From positions 1 through 14,852 of the forward strand of contig DASYSA010000380.1 of the NCBI GenBank assembly GCA_036003885.1: a stretch of 14,852 nucleotides of DNA. The letters are read 5' to 3'. A program made the position numbers and the translations under genes. Shown piece by piece: positions 1 through 7,381 of this stretch (position 1 is its first letter; each line of letters begins with the position of its first letter). The DNA is from DASYSA01 sp036003885. GTDB lineage: Bacteria > Acidobacteriota > Blastocatellia > UBA7656. The notes under the pieces are model-generated. The model searched no databases. It was not told where the DNA came from and worked only from the letters and a program-made list of their open reading frames with translations.

Positions 1-39
1 TTCGGGTTTCGCGAAACCCGAAACTCGAAACTCGAAACC
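1..39. repeat. Heptamer palindromic repeat, cut by window edge
   Basis: Positions 1-22 are a perfect 22-base palindrome, self-complementary around the central CGCG. They continue into GAAACTC units repeated with 7-base spacing up to 39. The left side lies beyond the window, so the full element is not visible. It shares 7-base periodicity with the other intergenic repeats here but uses a different word. It may be the 3' hairpin of a gene lying to the left; that is inference. Confidence 0.75.
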
Positions 40-248
40 TTTCTTGCTTGCATCACCATCCTCGTTTGCGTATTCTGAATAACGACCGCGGAAGACGTAA
101 CGACGAAGGCTCCCGCACCGCTCGGTCGAATGTCGTTCGACGGAGATAAGCCTTGCGCACGCGCCTACCCACGAACCGGCCTCGGAAGGGATTCGCGCAT
201 ATCAGGCCGATCGCAGGCTTAGCATTACTGCTTTGAGTGGAAGAAGAG
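40..248. other. Non-coding stretch upstream of small gene
   Basis: No open frame with a convincing start, ribosome binding site or recognisable protein is seen on either strand. The minus-strand frames that cross it yield serine- and arginine-rich low-complexity translations and look spurious. It presumably holds the promoter of the small gene that follows, but I could not pick a -35/-10 pair with confidence. Confidence 0.4.
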
Positions 249-425
249 ATGCTGAAGCAACGAAAAGAACGCTCGGGTGATTTTGGCCCGGATGTGCAGA
301 TGACCCCACGCCAGATGCTGCTCAGGATTATCGAGATAGTCTCGGGCGAAGGGATCACCGAAGACAAACTGGAAAAAATCCTGAGGGCTGCAGAAACAAT
401 CGCCGGGGAAAAAATTGAAAATTGA
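249..425 (+). CDS. Small conserved-looking hypothetical protein, 58 aa
   Basis: I do not recognise this protein. The ATG at 249 is preceded by a purine-rich GGAAGAAGAG stretch that could act as a ribosome binding site. A GTG at 237 would add four residues (MEEE) but has no such site. The product is charged, has no membrane segment or signal peptide, and reads like two short amphipathic helices (MTPRQMLLRIIEIVSGEGI, then TEDKLEKILRAAETIAGEK). The last residues (KIEN) and the stop codon are encoded by the heptamer repeat that begins at about 411, so the repeat has supplied the C-terminus. Convergent with the epimerase gene. Whether it is truly expressed is uncertain, but codon use and helix pattern look protein-like. 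Confidence 0.55.
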   Translation: MLKQRKERSGDFGPDVQMTPRQMLLRIIEIVSGEGITEDKLEKILRAAETIAGEKIEN

Positions 426-500
426 AAATGGAAAATTGAGAATAGACACTTGATATGATCTCTCCATTTTCAATTCTCCATTCTCCATTCTCCATTCTCA
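411..500. repeat. Heptamer inverted repeat between convergent genes
   Basis: The left half is a run of ATTGAAA/ATGGAAA/ATTGAGA units at 7-base spacing. The right half is TCTCCAT/TTTCAAT units, also at 7-base spacing. A perfect 13-base inverted repeat, AATTGAAAATGGA at 420-432 and its complement at 463-475, encloses a 30-base loop. The element overlaps the stop codon of the small plus-strand gene and reaches the stop codon of the minus-strand epimerase (498-500). It could serve as a bidirectional 3' hairpin, though no clean GC-rich stem with a T-run is present. Confidence 0.85.
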
Positions 501-1454
501 CTTCTCTCCGGCCGCTCGTGTTTTCTCCTCGGACTCGACCTCTTCTCTATCACCAAGCAAAGCCTCAAGCGCGACCCGCAGAGTCTGAAACTGAAACTTG
601 TACCCGGACTGCTGCGCTACCTTCGGAATCACTCGCTGGCTTGCCAGGAGGATGTCGGCCATCTCACCCATTGCAAGTCGTAAGACAAACTCCGGCGCTC
701 TCAGGAAGGCCGGCCGATGTAATACCCGCGCAAGCTCACGCGTGAACTCGGCATTGGTAACCGGCTCAGGCGCAGTCGCATTCATCGGACCCGAAAGCGA
801 AGGCGAAAAAAGAGCGTGGCGGAGAATGCCTACCATATCGGCTATGTGAATCCAGGAAAACCACTGGCTGCCGGCACCCAGCGGCCCGGCCACTCCCAGC
901 TTGAAAGCCGGCAGCATCTTTTTGAGCGCTCCTCCATCAGTGCCGAGCACGACGCCGGTTCGGATGCGAACCACTCTCATTGGCAGACCGATTGCCCGCT
1001 CTGCCTCTGTCTCCCACTCCAAACATACCTCGGTGAGAAAGCCCTTGCCTGCCGGCGAGTACTCGTCGACCGCTTCGTCCCCTCGGTCGCCGTAGAATCC
1101 GATGGCCGAACCGCTGATCAGACTAAGCGGTTTCGGTACGGCCTGGCGAAGGCCTTCGACCAGATGACGGGTGCTGATCACCCTCGAATCTCTGATGCGT
1201 CGTTTCTGTTCCCTCGTCCAGCGTCGAGCGGCGATGGGCTCGCCCGCGAGGTGAATCACCGACTGGGCATCCTGAAGGGCTTCCAAGGGAGGAGGTCCGA
1301 CAAGCGGGTCCCATTTGTAAGCCGCCGCGGCTGCGAGTCCCCGAGCGACTTCAGGTTTGCGGGAAAGCGCGACTACGGTATGTCCGTCATTTGTCAGCGA
1401 TCGGCAGAGGCTGCGGCCTATCAGCCCGGTAGCTCCGGTGACCACTATCTTCAT
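498..1454 (-). CDS. TIGR01777/SDR39U1 family epimerase
   Basis: An NAD(P)-dependent epimerase/dehydratase-like protein of the SDR39U1 (YfcH-like) family, 318 aa, the usual length. The N-terminal Rossmann motif GATGLIG is at residues 7-13. The family-typical GSAIGFYGDRGDE segment follows near residues 115-127, then the WFSWIHIADM block near 215, and a C-terminal DUF1731-like end (PKVAQQSGYKFQFQTLRVAL). The substrate of this family is not established; it is probably a soluble cytoplasmic oxidoreductase. The start is secured by a perfect AGGAGGT ribosome binding site just upstream. A TACAAT sequence on the minus strand (1490-1495) may be a -10 box, but no good -35 is seen. The last residues are charged tail sequence abutting the heptamer repeat. 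Monocistronic; the next gene upstream is divergent. Confidence 0.93.
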   Translation of the reverse strand: MKIVVTGATGLIGRSLCRSLTNDGHTVVALSRKPEVARGLAAAAAYKWDPLVGPPPLEALQDAQSVIHLAGEPIAARRWTREQKRRIRDSRVISTRHLVEGLRQAVPKPLSLISGSAIGFYGDRGDEAVDEYSPAGKGFLTEVCLEWETEAERAIGLPMRVVRIRTGVVLGTDGGALKKMLPAFKLGVAGPLGAGSQWFSWIHIADMVGILRHALFSPSLSGPMNATAPEPVTNAEFTRELARVLHRPAFLRAPEFVLRLAMGEMADILLASQRVIPKVAQQSGYKFQFQTLRVALEALLGDREEVESEEKTRAAGEK

Positions 1455-1457
1455 GGG

Positions 1458-1464
1458 ACCTCCT
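1458..1464 (-). promoter_or_regulatory. Ribosome binding site of epimerase gene
   Basis: On the minus strand this reads AGGAGGT, a full match to the anti-Shine-Dalgarno sequence. It lies three bases upstream of the ATG at 1454, which fixes the start of the epimerase gene. Confidence 0.85.
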
Positions 1465-1585
1465 TCGTACCTCAGGTATCGAACAGTCCATTGTAGCTTA
1501 ACCCGCAGATCCCGGCTCGGCCAGTCCGCGCGATAAGACCTGCCTTACATGCGCGAATCGGTAACATACTCCCTGATTATTACTG

Positions 1586-1614
1586 TTGTCGCTCAGGCGG
1601 TTCCGGCATACCAT
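1586..1614 (+). promoter_or_regulatory. Candidate promoter of lipoprotein gene
   Basis: TTGTCG (1586-1591) and TACCAT (1609-1614) are separated by 17 bases, each matching four of six sigma-70-type consensus positions. Transcription would begin near 1621 and leave a leader of about 55 bases. The site lies in the divergent intergenic region. The assignment rests only on spacing and partial matches. Confidence 0.3.
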
Positions 1615-1675
1615 GTAGGCCGCTTTGTACCATGCCCTGCCCTCGCTATCCGATCGACCACGAAAGGAAAGCAGA

Positions 1676-2122
1676 ATGAACCGACTGATTCTAACAGCCG
1701 TCCCTGTTGCGCTCGCAGTACTCGCGTGTGGGTGCGATGTAAGCAGCAGTTCGAAGCCTGAGTCTGATGAGAAGCGTCCCGCGCAGATGTCAATGATCAC
1801 GGCGGCCGATGAGATTGCTGCGAGAGGCAGGCTTCAAGCGATCGTAACGGCTGAGGCCGGCTATCAGGCTACGGCCCCCGCCGGCGAGTACGCGACGCTG
1901 GACGAACTGATCTCAAAAGGAATGATGAACGATCCGTCCGCAGGCAAGCTGGCCCGATATCGTTTCGAAGTGAAGGTGACTTCCCACGGCTTCGAAGCGA
2001 CTGCGGTGCCTGAGAAGTACGGATTCACCGGAATCCGGTCCTTTTTCGTCGACGAGACCAGAGTGATCCGGGGTGCGGACAAGCGCGGCGCGAAGGCGAC
2101 GGTATTGGATCCGGAGGTATAG
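1676..2122 (+). CDS. Lipoprotein with pilin-like C-terminal domain
   Basis: A 148-aa exported protein. The ATG at 1676 follows AAAGGA at good spacing; an in-frame ATG at 1625 has no such site and would put 17 polar residues before the signal. The N-terminus (MNRLILTAVPVALAVLACGC) is a short signal peptide ending in a lipobox-like VLAC, with a second Cys two residues on. A Ser/Lys/Glu-rich linker follows. The rest (from about residue 42, ITAADEIAARGRLQAI) resembles the globular head of Acidobacteriota type IV pilin-like proteins: a leading helix, a YATLDEL segment, a strand region, then RSFFVDETRVIRGADKRG near the end. There is no type III prepilin motif, so it looks like a pilin head re-attached to a lipid anchor. 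Function unknown; monocistronic, with a likely terminator about 210 bases downstream. Confidence 0.8.
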   Translation: MNRLILTAVPVALAVLACGCDVSSSSKPESDEKRPAQMSMITAADEIAARGRLQAIVTAEAGYQATAPAGEYATLDELISKGMMNDPSAGKLARYRFEVKVTSHGFEATAVPEKYGFTGIRSFFVDETRVIRGADKRGAKATVLDPEV

Positions 2123-2334
2123 TGGGAAGGCCGAAAGCTGTGTCTGGAATTCCCGCGCAGGTCAGGATCGAATAGGCGGACAGCCTCCAAACGTCCGTCA
2201 GGCAGACTGCCGAAGACCCTCTGGAGCAGGCTAATAAGTCCATCAACGGAGCTCTATCCCTGAAAAAGAGTCATTCCCGGTCTCGCACCGACTTCACAAG
2301 GACTCAACTCAATCTATCGGATTGCAGGATCCCA

Positions 2335-2366
2335 GCCTGTCCTGAAGGTCCCAGACAGGCATTTTT
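2335..2366 (+). terminator. Rho-independent terminator
   Basis: GCCTGTC (2335-2341) pairs perfectly with GACAGGC (2354-2360) across a 12-base loop and is followed directly by ATTTTT. This is the classic GC-rich stem plus T-run layout for plus-strand transcription. It would end transcripts from the lipoprotein gene and insulate the downstream operon. Confidence 0.65.
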
Positions 2367-2380
2367 CGAGGCGGTCCCAT

Positions 2381-2409
2381 TTGACTACGGCGCTCATTTC
2401 ATGTTTCAT
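2381..2409 (+). promoter_or_regulatory. Candidate promoter of the lipid-modification operon
   Basis: TTGACT (2381-2386, five of six matches to the -35 consensus) is 17 bases from TTTCAT (2404-2409, four of six matches to -10). It sits just after the terminator and 55 bases before the first usable start codon of the operon, the expected place for a promoter. The -10 is weak, so this is tentative. Confidence 0.4.
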
Positions 2410-2463
2410 GCTTGATTGCAAGTGCGGATTTCAAACCTTTTGGCTGTAGCGAAGAAGTAGACG

Positions 2464-4830
2464 TTGCCTCCAACTATTCACAAAGACGGGCGACATGCCT
2501 CAAGTCGCGTCGCTTCCCCCGTTGCCTACTGGCGGGTGGAGGGTACGCTCTTGAACCTGGGGGCGGTGCGCCCGGTCGGTTTCTTTACCTGGAACGGCCA
2601 AACCTTCACTGAACGGTGGGCCCGGCGCGGCGCATTAGCGCTGTCAGCATTGTTCAGACCTCTTCTGTACGCAACCAACCGCGGTCTTGCCACCCGAGTG
2701 CTCCACACGCTGCTGCGCGGAGTGAGCCAGGATCGGCTCGATCTGCTCGGAGAGGAATACTTCCATTACATTCTTAAACCCAAACTGAATCAAAAAAGCG
2801 TTGATAAGCTGGTGGAGTTGATTGCTTCCGAGCACGAGGTAGTGCTGGTCAGTCAGGGACTCGATCACGTCATGCGCCCGTTGGCTGAGTTCCTGGGAGT
2901 TTCCCGACTCGTAGCAAACCGCCTCGAGTTTCGTGACGGCCTTGCCACAGGGCGCCTACTGGATCCGGTCATTCGACCGAGGGGCGGCCTGGCGCGATTG
3001 CTCGACAGCCGGGTTGACGGCCAGGTCACTCCGGACAAGCTCGTCAGAGACCTCGGCTTCGAATCCAATCCCGATCAGCTCAATGGAGCCGTCGTCTCGA
3101 CCAAGCGCTCCTTTCCGTCGATGACCCGTCCGCTGGTAATCTTCGATGAATTGAAGCGAATCGAGCGGCTCTCAGTTCGCCAGTCTCTGGCAGGCAAGCA
3201 CATCCTTCTTATAGGAGTCACCGGCTTCATCGGAAAGGTCTGGCTGAGCAAGATTCTGAATGATGTGCCTGAGATCGGAAAGATTTATCTACTGATACGG
3301 CGCGCGCGTTCGACGACAGCGCAGCGACGCTTTGAGAGGATTGTCGAAGAGTCGCCGGTCTTTGAGGCCTTTCACGAACGCTACGGCGACGATCTTCCGA
3401 AGTTCCTCGGCGATCGAATTGAGGTTGTTGAGGGGGATGTCACCAGGCCCGGGCTTGGGTTCGAGGCTGACACTTTGACTCGTCTGGCCGGCGACCTGGA
3501 CCTGGTGGTGAACAGCTCTGGCCTCACCGATTTCAATCCTGACCTGCGGGCAGCGGTCTCCACCAACGTCGACGCTACTCTTCAGCTGCTCGACTTCATT
3601 CGAAAGTGCGACCATGCCGGACTGTTGCACCTCTCAACTTGCTACGTGGTGGGGTCGAGGGATGGCCGGATTGCCGAGGATCTGAAAGTAAACTACACGC
3701 CGGCCGGGGTCCCGGGGTTTGATGCCGAAGCCGAACGCGACGCTCTTCACTCCGTGATCAGAAGACTCGAGACGCAAGCGGAGAACGAAGAGGTTACGGC
3801 TAAGCTCACCAGTCAGATTGTCGCCAAGTCGGATGAGAAGAATGTGAGCGGGACCACGCTCGAATCGCAAGTTCGCAAGGCGCGGAGCAGGTGGGTGCGC
3901 GCCCGGTTAGCCGAGGCAGGACTGCGGCGCGCCAAGGAGTTGGGGTGGCCCAACACCTACACCTTCACCAAGAGCCTCGCCGAGTCGCTGATCGCGAAAC
4001 TGGGAGCCGACCTCCCGATTGCGATCGTGCGACCCTCGATTGTTGAGACCTCGACACATGATCCATTTCAGGGCTGGAATGAGGGCGTCAACACCTCGGC
4101 GCCGATCTCGTACCTGCTCGGCACCTACTTCCGGCAGCTTCCTTCAAACGAGCGCAAGTGTCTCGATCTGATTCCCGTCGATCTGGTTTGCCGCGGGATG
4201 ACGTTGATCGCAGCCGCCATCATCGACCGGCTGCACAATCGCGTTTATCAGCTTGCGACCTCAGCCAGTAACCCCTGCGATATGCGACGCTCGGTAGAGC
4301 TGACGGGTCTTGCTCATCGCAAGCACTATCGAGCGCAAGACACACTTGAGCCCCGGCTGCGGTTGAGATTCGACTCGATCACTGTGTCGAAGGGGCGCTA
4401 CCTTAGACTGTCGGCGCCGGGACAGAGGGCAGTGGTTCAAGCCATTCAGAGGATCAGCTCCCCCCTGCCATTGAGGCGTCCACCTCTGGCGCAGTGGGAA
4501 CGCGGACTGGACCGAGTCGAGAAACTGATCGAACTCTACGAGCCATTCATTCTCGACAACGAACAGGTGTTCGAAGCCGAAAACGTCGGCCTGCTGAGCG
4601 AAGCTCTTCCGCCCGAAGAGAAGGACGCCTTTGCCTACGACGCCAGCATGATTGACTGGTGGGAGTACTGGATCAATATTCATATCCCTGCCCTGCGGAA
4701 GTGGTCTTATCCTCTAATCGAGGGCCGGCCTCTCGAGACCCGTCCGCGGCGCGCCTTTCAGATGCCCGCGCCGGCCAGCAACTTCGCTACGATTGGAAAC
4801 GTAACCGGCCTCGCCGACGAGAGGAATTAA
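2464..4830 (+). CDS. Degenerate HAD domain fused to fatty acyl-CoA reductase
   Basis: A probable NADPH-dependent fatty acyl-CoA (or acyl-ACP) reductase making a long-chain aldehyde or alcohol. Residues 20-180 resemble a SerB/HAD-IB phosphatase domain, but motif I reads RVEGT (24-28) instead of DxDGT. Ser130 of motif II remains; the motif III Lys and motif IV Asp are not found, so phosphatase activity is unlikely. Residues 235-620 are the NAD-binding_4/FAR domain: GVTGFIG at 251-257, LLHLSTCYV near 387-395, and catalytic Tyr499-x3-Lys503 (YTFTK). A charged, probably helical insertion spans about 418-490. Residues 680-755 look like the FAR C-terminal domain (LIELYEPFILDNEQVFEAEN, WWEYWINIHIPAL). 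The start is uncertain: TTG 2464 is the first in-frame candidate after a stop at 2458, without a good ribosome binding site. First gene of the operon, five bases before the next. Confidence 0.85.
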   Translation: MPPTIHKDGRHASSRVASPVAYWRVEGTLLNLGAVRPVGFFTWNGQTFTERWARRGALALSALFRPLLYATNRGLATRVLHTLLRGVSQDRLDLLGEEYFHYILKPKLNQKSVDKLVELIASEHEVVLVSQGLDHVMRPLAEFLGVSRLVANRLEFRDGLATGRLLDPVIRPRGGLARLLDSRVDGQVTPDKLVRDLGFESNPDQLNGAVVSTKRSFPSMTRPLVIFDELKRIERLSVRQSLAGKHILLIGVTGFIGKVWLSKILNDVPEIGKIYLLIRRARSTTAQRRFERIVEESPVFEAFHERYGDDLPKFLGDRIEVVEGDVTRPGLGFEADTLTRLAGDLDLVVNSSGLTDFNPDLRAAVSTNVDATLQLLDFIRKCDHAGLLHLSTCYVVGSRDGRIAEDLKVNYTPAGVPGFDAEAERDALHSVIRRLETQAENEEVTAKLTSQIVAKSDEKNVSGTTLESQVRKARSRWVRARLAEAGLRRAKELGWPNTYTFTKSLAESLIAKLGADLPIAIVRPSIVETSTHDPFQGWNEGVNTSAPISYLLGTYFRQLPSNERKCLDLIPVDLVCRGMTLIAAAIIDRLHNRVYQLATSASNPCDMRRSVELTGLAHRKHYRAQDTLEPRLRLRFDSITVSKGRYLRLSAPGQRAVVQAIQRISSPLPLRRPPLAQWERGLDRVEKLIELYEPFILDNEQVFEAENVGLLSEALPPEEKDAFAYDASMIDWWEYWINIHIPALRKWSYPLIEGRPLETRPRRAFQMPAPASNFATIGNVTGLADERN

Positions 4831-4835
4831 AGCGG

Positions 4836-5972
4836 ATGGCCATCTTCATAACCGGGTCCACCGGCTACCTGGGCGCGCATGTTGCCTCGGAGTTGCTGCA
4901 GGGTCACGCGGACTCACTCAACCTGCTGGTTAGAGCCAAAGATCATCACGATGCCGAAATCCGATTGTGGCGGGCGATGCAGCTTCATATGGACTTTGCT
5001 CGCTTCTATGGACTTCTCAAATCGCGCATCAACATATTTCGCGGCGACCTGACCGAGTCGCGCTTCGGACTTTCCCCCGACGATTACGACAGGCTGGTCC
5101 ATTCCACGGATTCGATGATTCACTGCGCCGCCTCGCTCAATCGCAAGTCGGAAAAGAGTTGCTTGAATACAAATTTGCGCGGCACCCTCGAAGTGATCAA
5201 GTTCGCTTCCGCCGCTCGCGACCATCACGGACTGCGCCGGTTCAGTCACGTGAGCACGGTAGCCGTAGCCGGCCATCGCACCAACGAAGTGGTCCTCGAA
5301 GACGACGCGATAGATTGGAATCGCTCCGATTACGACCCGTATGCTCGGACGAAGAAGTTCTGCGAGCACATGGTGAGCGAGCTGTTGCCCGATGTCTCCC
5401 ACGTAGTCTTCCGGCCGAGCATCATTCTGGGTGACAGCCGTTATGCAGAGACTACGCAGTTCGATATGGTGCGTTCGTTCGTCTTTCTGGCGGGCCTGCC
5501 GGTTCTACCGTTCCGTCCCAACGACCGCATCGACATCGTTCCGGTCAATTTTGTTGCCGAGTCAATCGTCACGCTGCATCAAAAACCGGACCCCGATTAC
5601 GACGTCTATCATCTGTCCTCCGGCGCCGGATCGCAGACTTTTCGCGAGTTGACCGATGCTCTCGCCGCGGTGCAAAAAAGGGGCGGGCCGATCTTCATGC
5701 CCGGCCTTGAACGTCCTTTCACCGGCGTGGTGAACTTCCTGGCGAACCGGCGCGGGACTTCGATTGGTTACGGAGCATCCCTGCTCAAGGTCTTCATCCC
5801 ATACCTTGTGTGGAACACGGTTTTTGACAACTCGCGGGTCGTCGGCGAGACGGGCAACCGCCCGGCGCCGTTCTCGCGATATAGCTACCCGCTGCTGAAG
5901 TTCAGCAAGGCGCGACGCTTCGAGTACGACTATCTCGAATGGCCCAGCGCGGTGGAGGAGGCAGTCAGATGA
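4836..5972 (+). CDS. Thioester-reductase-type SDR oxidoreductase
   Basis: A 378-aa NAD(P)-dependent reductase of the male-sterility/thioester-reductase SDR group, the same domain family as the neighbouring acyl-CoA reductase but stand-alone. It shows GSTGYLG at residues 7-13 (dinucleotide binding), GDLTESRFGL near 70-79, HCAASLN near 96-102, the STV active-site serine region at 140-142, and catalytic Tyr169-x3-Lys173 (YARTK). The DIVPVNFVAESI block near 233 is also typical. No C-terminal FAR domain is present. The ATG at 4836 was chosen because the protein then begins directly with the first Rossmann strand (MAIFITGSTG), with GAGG 11 bases upstream. An in-frame upstream start at 4659 lies inside the preceding gene. 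Five-base gap upstream and four-base overlap downstream imply translational coupling. The substrate is probably an acyl thioester or derived aldehyde; not proven. Confidence 0.85.
   Translation: MAIFITGSTGYLGAHVASELLQGHADSLNLLVRAKDHHDAEIRLWRAMQLHMDFARFYGLLKSRINIFRGDLTESRFGLSPDDYDRLVHSTDSMIHCAASLNRKSEKSCLNTNLRGTLEVIKFASAARDHHGLRRFSHVSTVAVAGHRTNEVVLEDDAIDWNRSDYDPYARTKKFCEHMVSELLPDVSHVVFRPSIILGDSRYAETTQFDMVRSFVFLAGLPVLPFRPNDRIDIVPVNFVAESIVTLHQKPDPDYDVYHLSSGAGSQTFRELTDALAAVQKRGGPIFMPGLERPFTGVVNFLANRRGTSIGYGASLLKVFIPYLVWNTVFDNSRVVGETGNRPAPFSRYSYPLLKFSKARRFEYDYLEWPSAVEEAVR
5954..5961 (+). promoter_or_regulatory. Ribosome binding site of pyruvyl transferase gene
   Basis: GGAGGAGG lies seven bases before the ATG at 5969, inside the last codons of the SDR gene. 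It decides in favour of the 5969 start over the earlier in-frame ATG at 5939. Confidence 0.8.
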
Positions 5973-7381
5973 GCATGGATCTGGCTCTCGAGGCCTGGGT
6001 AAGCGGCCTGGTCGAGGTGACGCGGCTCGGCTGGATGATGGGTGCCGGTAAACGCTGGGAGCCGGGTGAAAAGCTCAAGCTGCTGTTCGCCGGCTACAAC
6101 GGCACTCGCAACACGGGGTCCGACGTGCGGGTTGAAGAGATGCTGCGTCAGGTGCGTCACATCCTTGGAGACGACAAGGTCCAACTCAGCGTGATGAGCC
6201 AGAACTTCGACATGACCCGAGGTTACTTCGACAAGGTCAACCAGGTCAGGCTGCCGGATATCTTTCCTCCTTTCCTCTATCGAGAGGTGCGCAAGTACGA
6301 CGGCGTTGTGGCCTGCGAGGGCTCGATGTTCAAGAGCAAGTTCGCAAACGCCCTGACTACCATGATGATCGGCTCGCTCGCCATTGCCTCATCGCAGAAC
6401 AAGCTGAGCGTCGGCTATGGCGCTGAAGCCGGCTACATGGACCCTCTGATTGCCAAGATGTGCAAACGCTACTGCGCCGATTCGCTGGTCATCACTCGCA
6501 ATGAAGAATCTCAAGCCGTGCTCGGCAAGCTGGGCGTCTCGACTGAACTCGGGACCGACACCGCCTGGACGTTCGAGGCTCATCCTGATGAATACGGAGC
6601 GAAAGTCCTGCGAGAAGCTGGCTGGGACGGAAGCGCCCCGGTGCTGGTCGTCTGTCCGATAAACCCGTTCTGGTGGCCGGTCAAAGCGTCTGTTGCAAAA
6701 GCGGCGGCAAGGACGCTGACCGGAGCTTACAAGGAGAGCCACTATCGCTCGGTCTACTTTCACAACTCGAAGCCCAGTGTGGTCACAGCCTATGACGGTT
6801 ACCTGAGAGCGATGTCGAACGCGGTCGACAGGTTTCGCAGAGAGCGCGGCGTCTTCGTCATTCTTGTTGCGATGGAAGCCCTGGACACCAGAGCCTGTAA
6901 CCGGATGTCAGAGCAGCTTGGCGGAGTGCCGATCTTCTCGTCCTGCGATTACGATATGTACAAGCTCGTAAGCATCCTGCGCTCCTGTCATCTGATGGTC
7001 TCGTCACGTTATCACGGCATCGTAACCGCGATGCCCGCTCTGGTGGCATCGGCCGGAGTCACGATGGATGAGCGAATCCGCAACCTGATGCACGAACGCG
7101 GACACGAAGAGCTGCTGTTGAACGTCGATGATCCTGATCTCGAAGAGAAGTTGCTGGTGGTGATGGACCGGCTTCAGAAGGAGAGCGAGTCGATACGGGT
7201 AGGCATCGGCCAGACTGTGGCGAAGAACCTGAAAGCGATGGCGCGGATGGGAGTCTACTTCGAGGAACACGTTCAGAAGCGGTATCCGGAATTTCCGATC
7301 CGCAAAGGCGTGCTCTCGTGGGAGGATTATCTGCCTCCGCTGAGCGCCAACCTGAACAGACTGGTCGAGACCTATGGCTAG
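5969..7381 (+). CDS. Polysaccharide pyruvyl transferase family protein
   Basis: A 470-aa member of the polysaccharide pyruvyl transferase family (CsaB/WcaK-like), whose characterised members move a pyruvyl group from phosphoenolpyruvate onto sugars of envelope glycans. It has two Rossmann-like halves. The N-half opens with the LLFAGYNGTRNTGSD segment near residues 38-52, and ACEGSMFKSK near 115-124 matches the place of the family's GGG-type loop. The C-half contains the hallmark SSRYHG at 345-350, followed by ALVASAGVTMDERI. No signal peptide or clear membrane span, although residues 1-30 form a hydrophobic amphipathic helix that might touch the membrane. The start is fixed by GGAGGAGG and the ATGA overlap with the SDR stop. 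No glycosyltransferase lies in the operon, so the acceptor is unknown. A distant family member with another activity cannot be excluded. Confidence 0.88.
   Translation: MSMDLALEAWVSGLVEVTRLGWMMGAGKRWEPGEKLKLLFAGYNGTRNTGSDVRVEEMLRQVRHILGDDKVQLSVMSQNFDMTRGYFDKVNQVRLPDIFPPFLYREVRKYDGVVACEGSMFKSKFANALTTMMIGSLAIASSQNKLSVGYGAEAGYMDPLIAKMCKRYCADSLVITRNEESQAVLGKLGVSTELGTDTAWTFEAHPDEYGAKVLREAGWDGSAPVLVVCPINPFWWPVKASVAKAAARTLTGAYKESHYRSVYFHNSKPSVVTAYDGYLRAMSNAVDRFRRERGVFVILVAMEALDTRACNRMSEQLGGVPIFSSCDYDMYKLVSILRSCHLMVSSRYHGIVTAMPALVASAGVTMDERIRNLMHERGHEELLLNVDDPDLEEKLLVVMDRLQKESESIRVGIGQTVAKNLKAMARMGVYFEEHVQKRYPEFPIRKGVLSWEDYLPPLSANLNRLVETYG

Larger units (their letters stand above)
2123..2463. other. 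Intergenic region with terminator and candidate promoter
   Basis: No supported gene lies here. Positions 2123-2334 show no repeat or motif I can name. The right half holds a probable intrinsic terminator (2335-2366) and a candidate promoter (2381-2409), both listed separately. This separates the lipoprotein from the large operon to the right. Confidence 0.6.

Noticed and set aside
53..488. Minus-strand frames near the left edge
   Set aside because: Their translations are Ser/Arg-rich or derived from the heptamer repeat, with no ribosome binding sites or conserved motifs.
816..1496. Plus-strand open frame of 226 codons opposite the epimerase
   Set aside because: The minus strand encodes intact SDR motifs with a perfect ribosome binding site. 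The plus-strand product has no recognisable domain.
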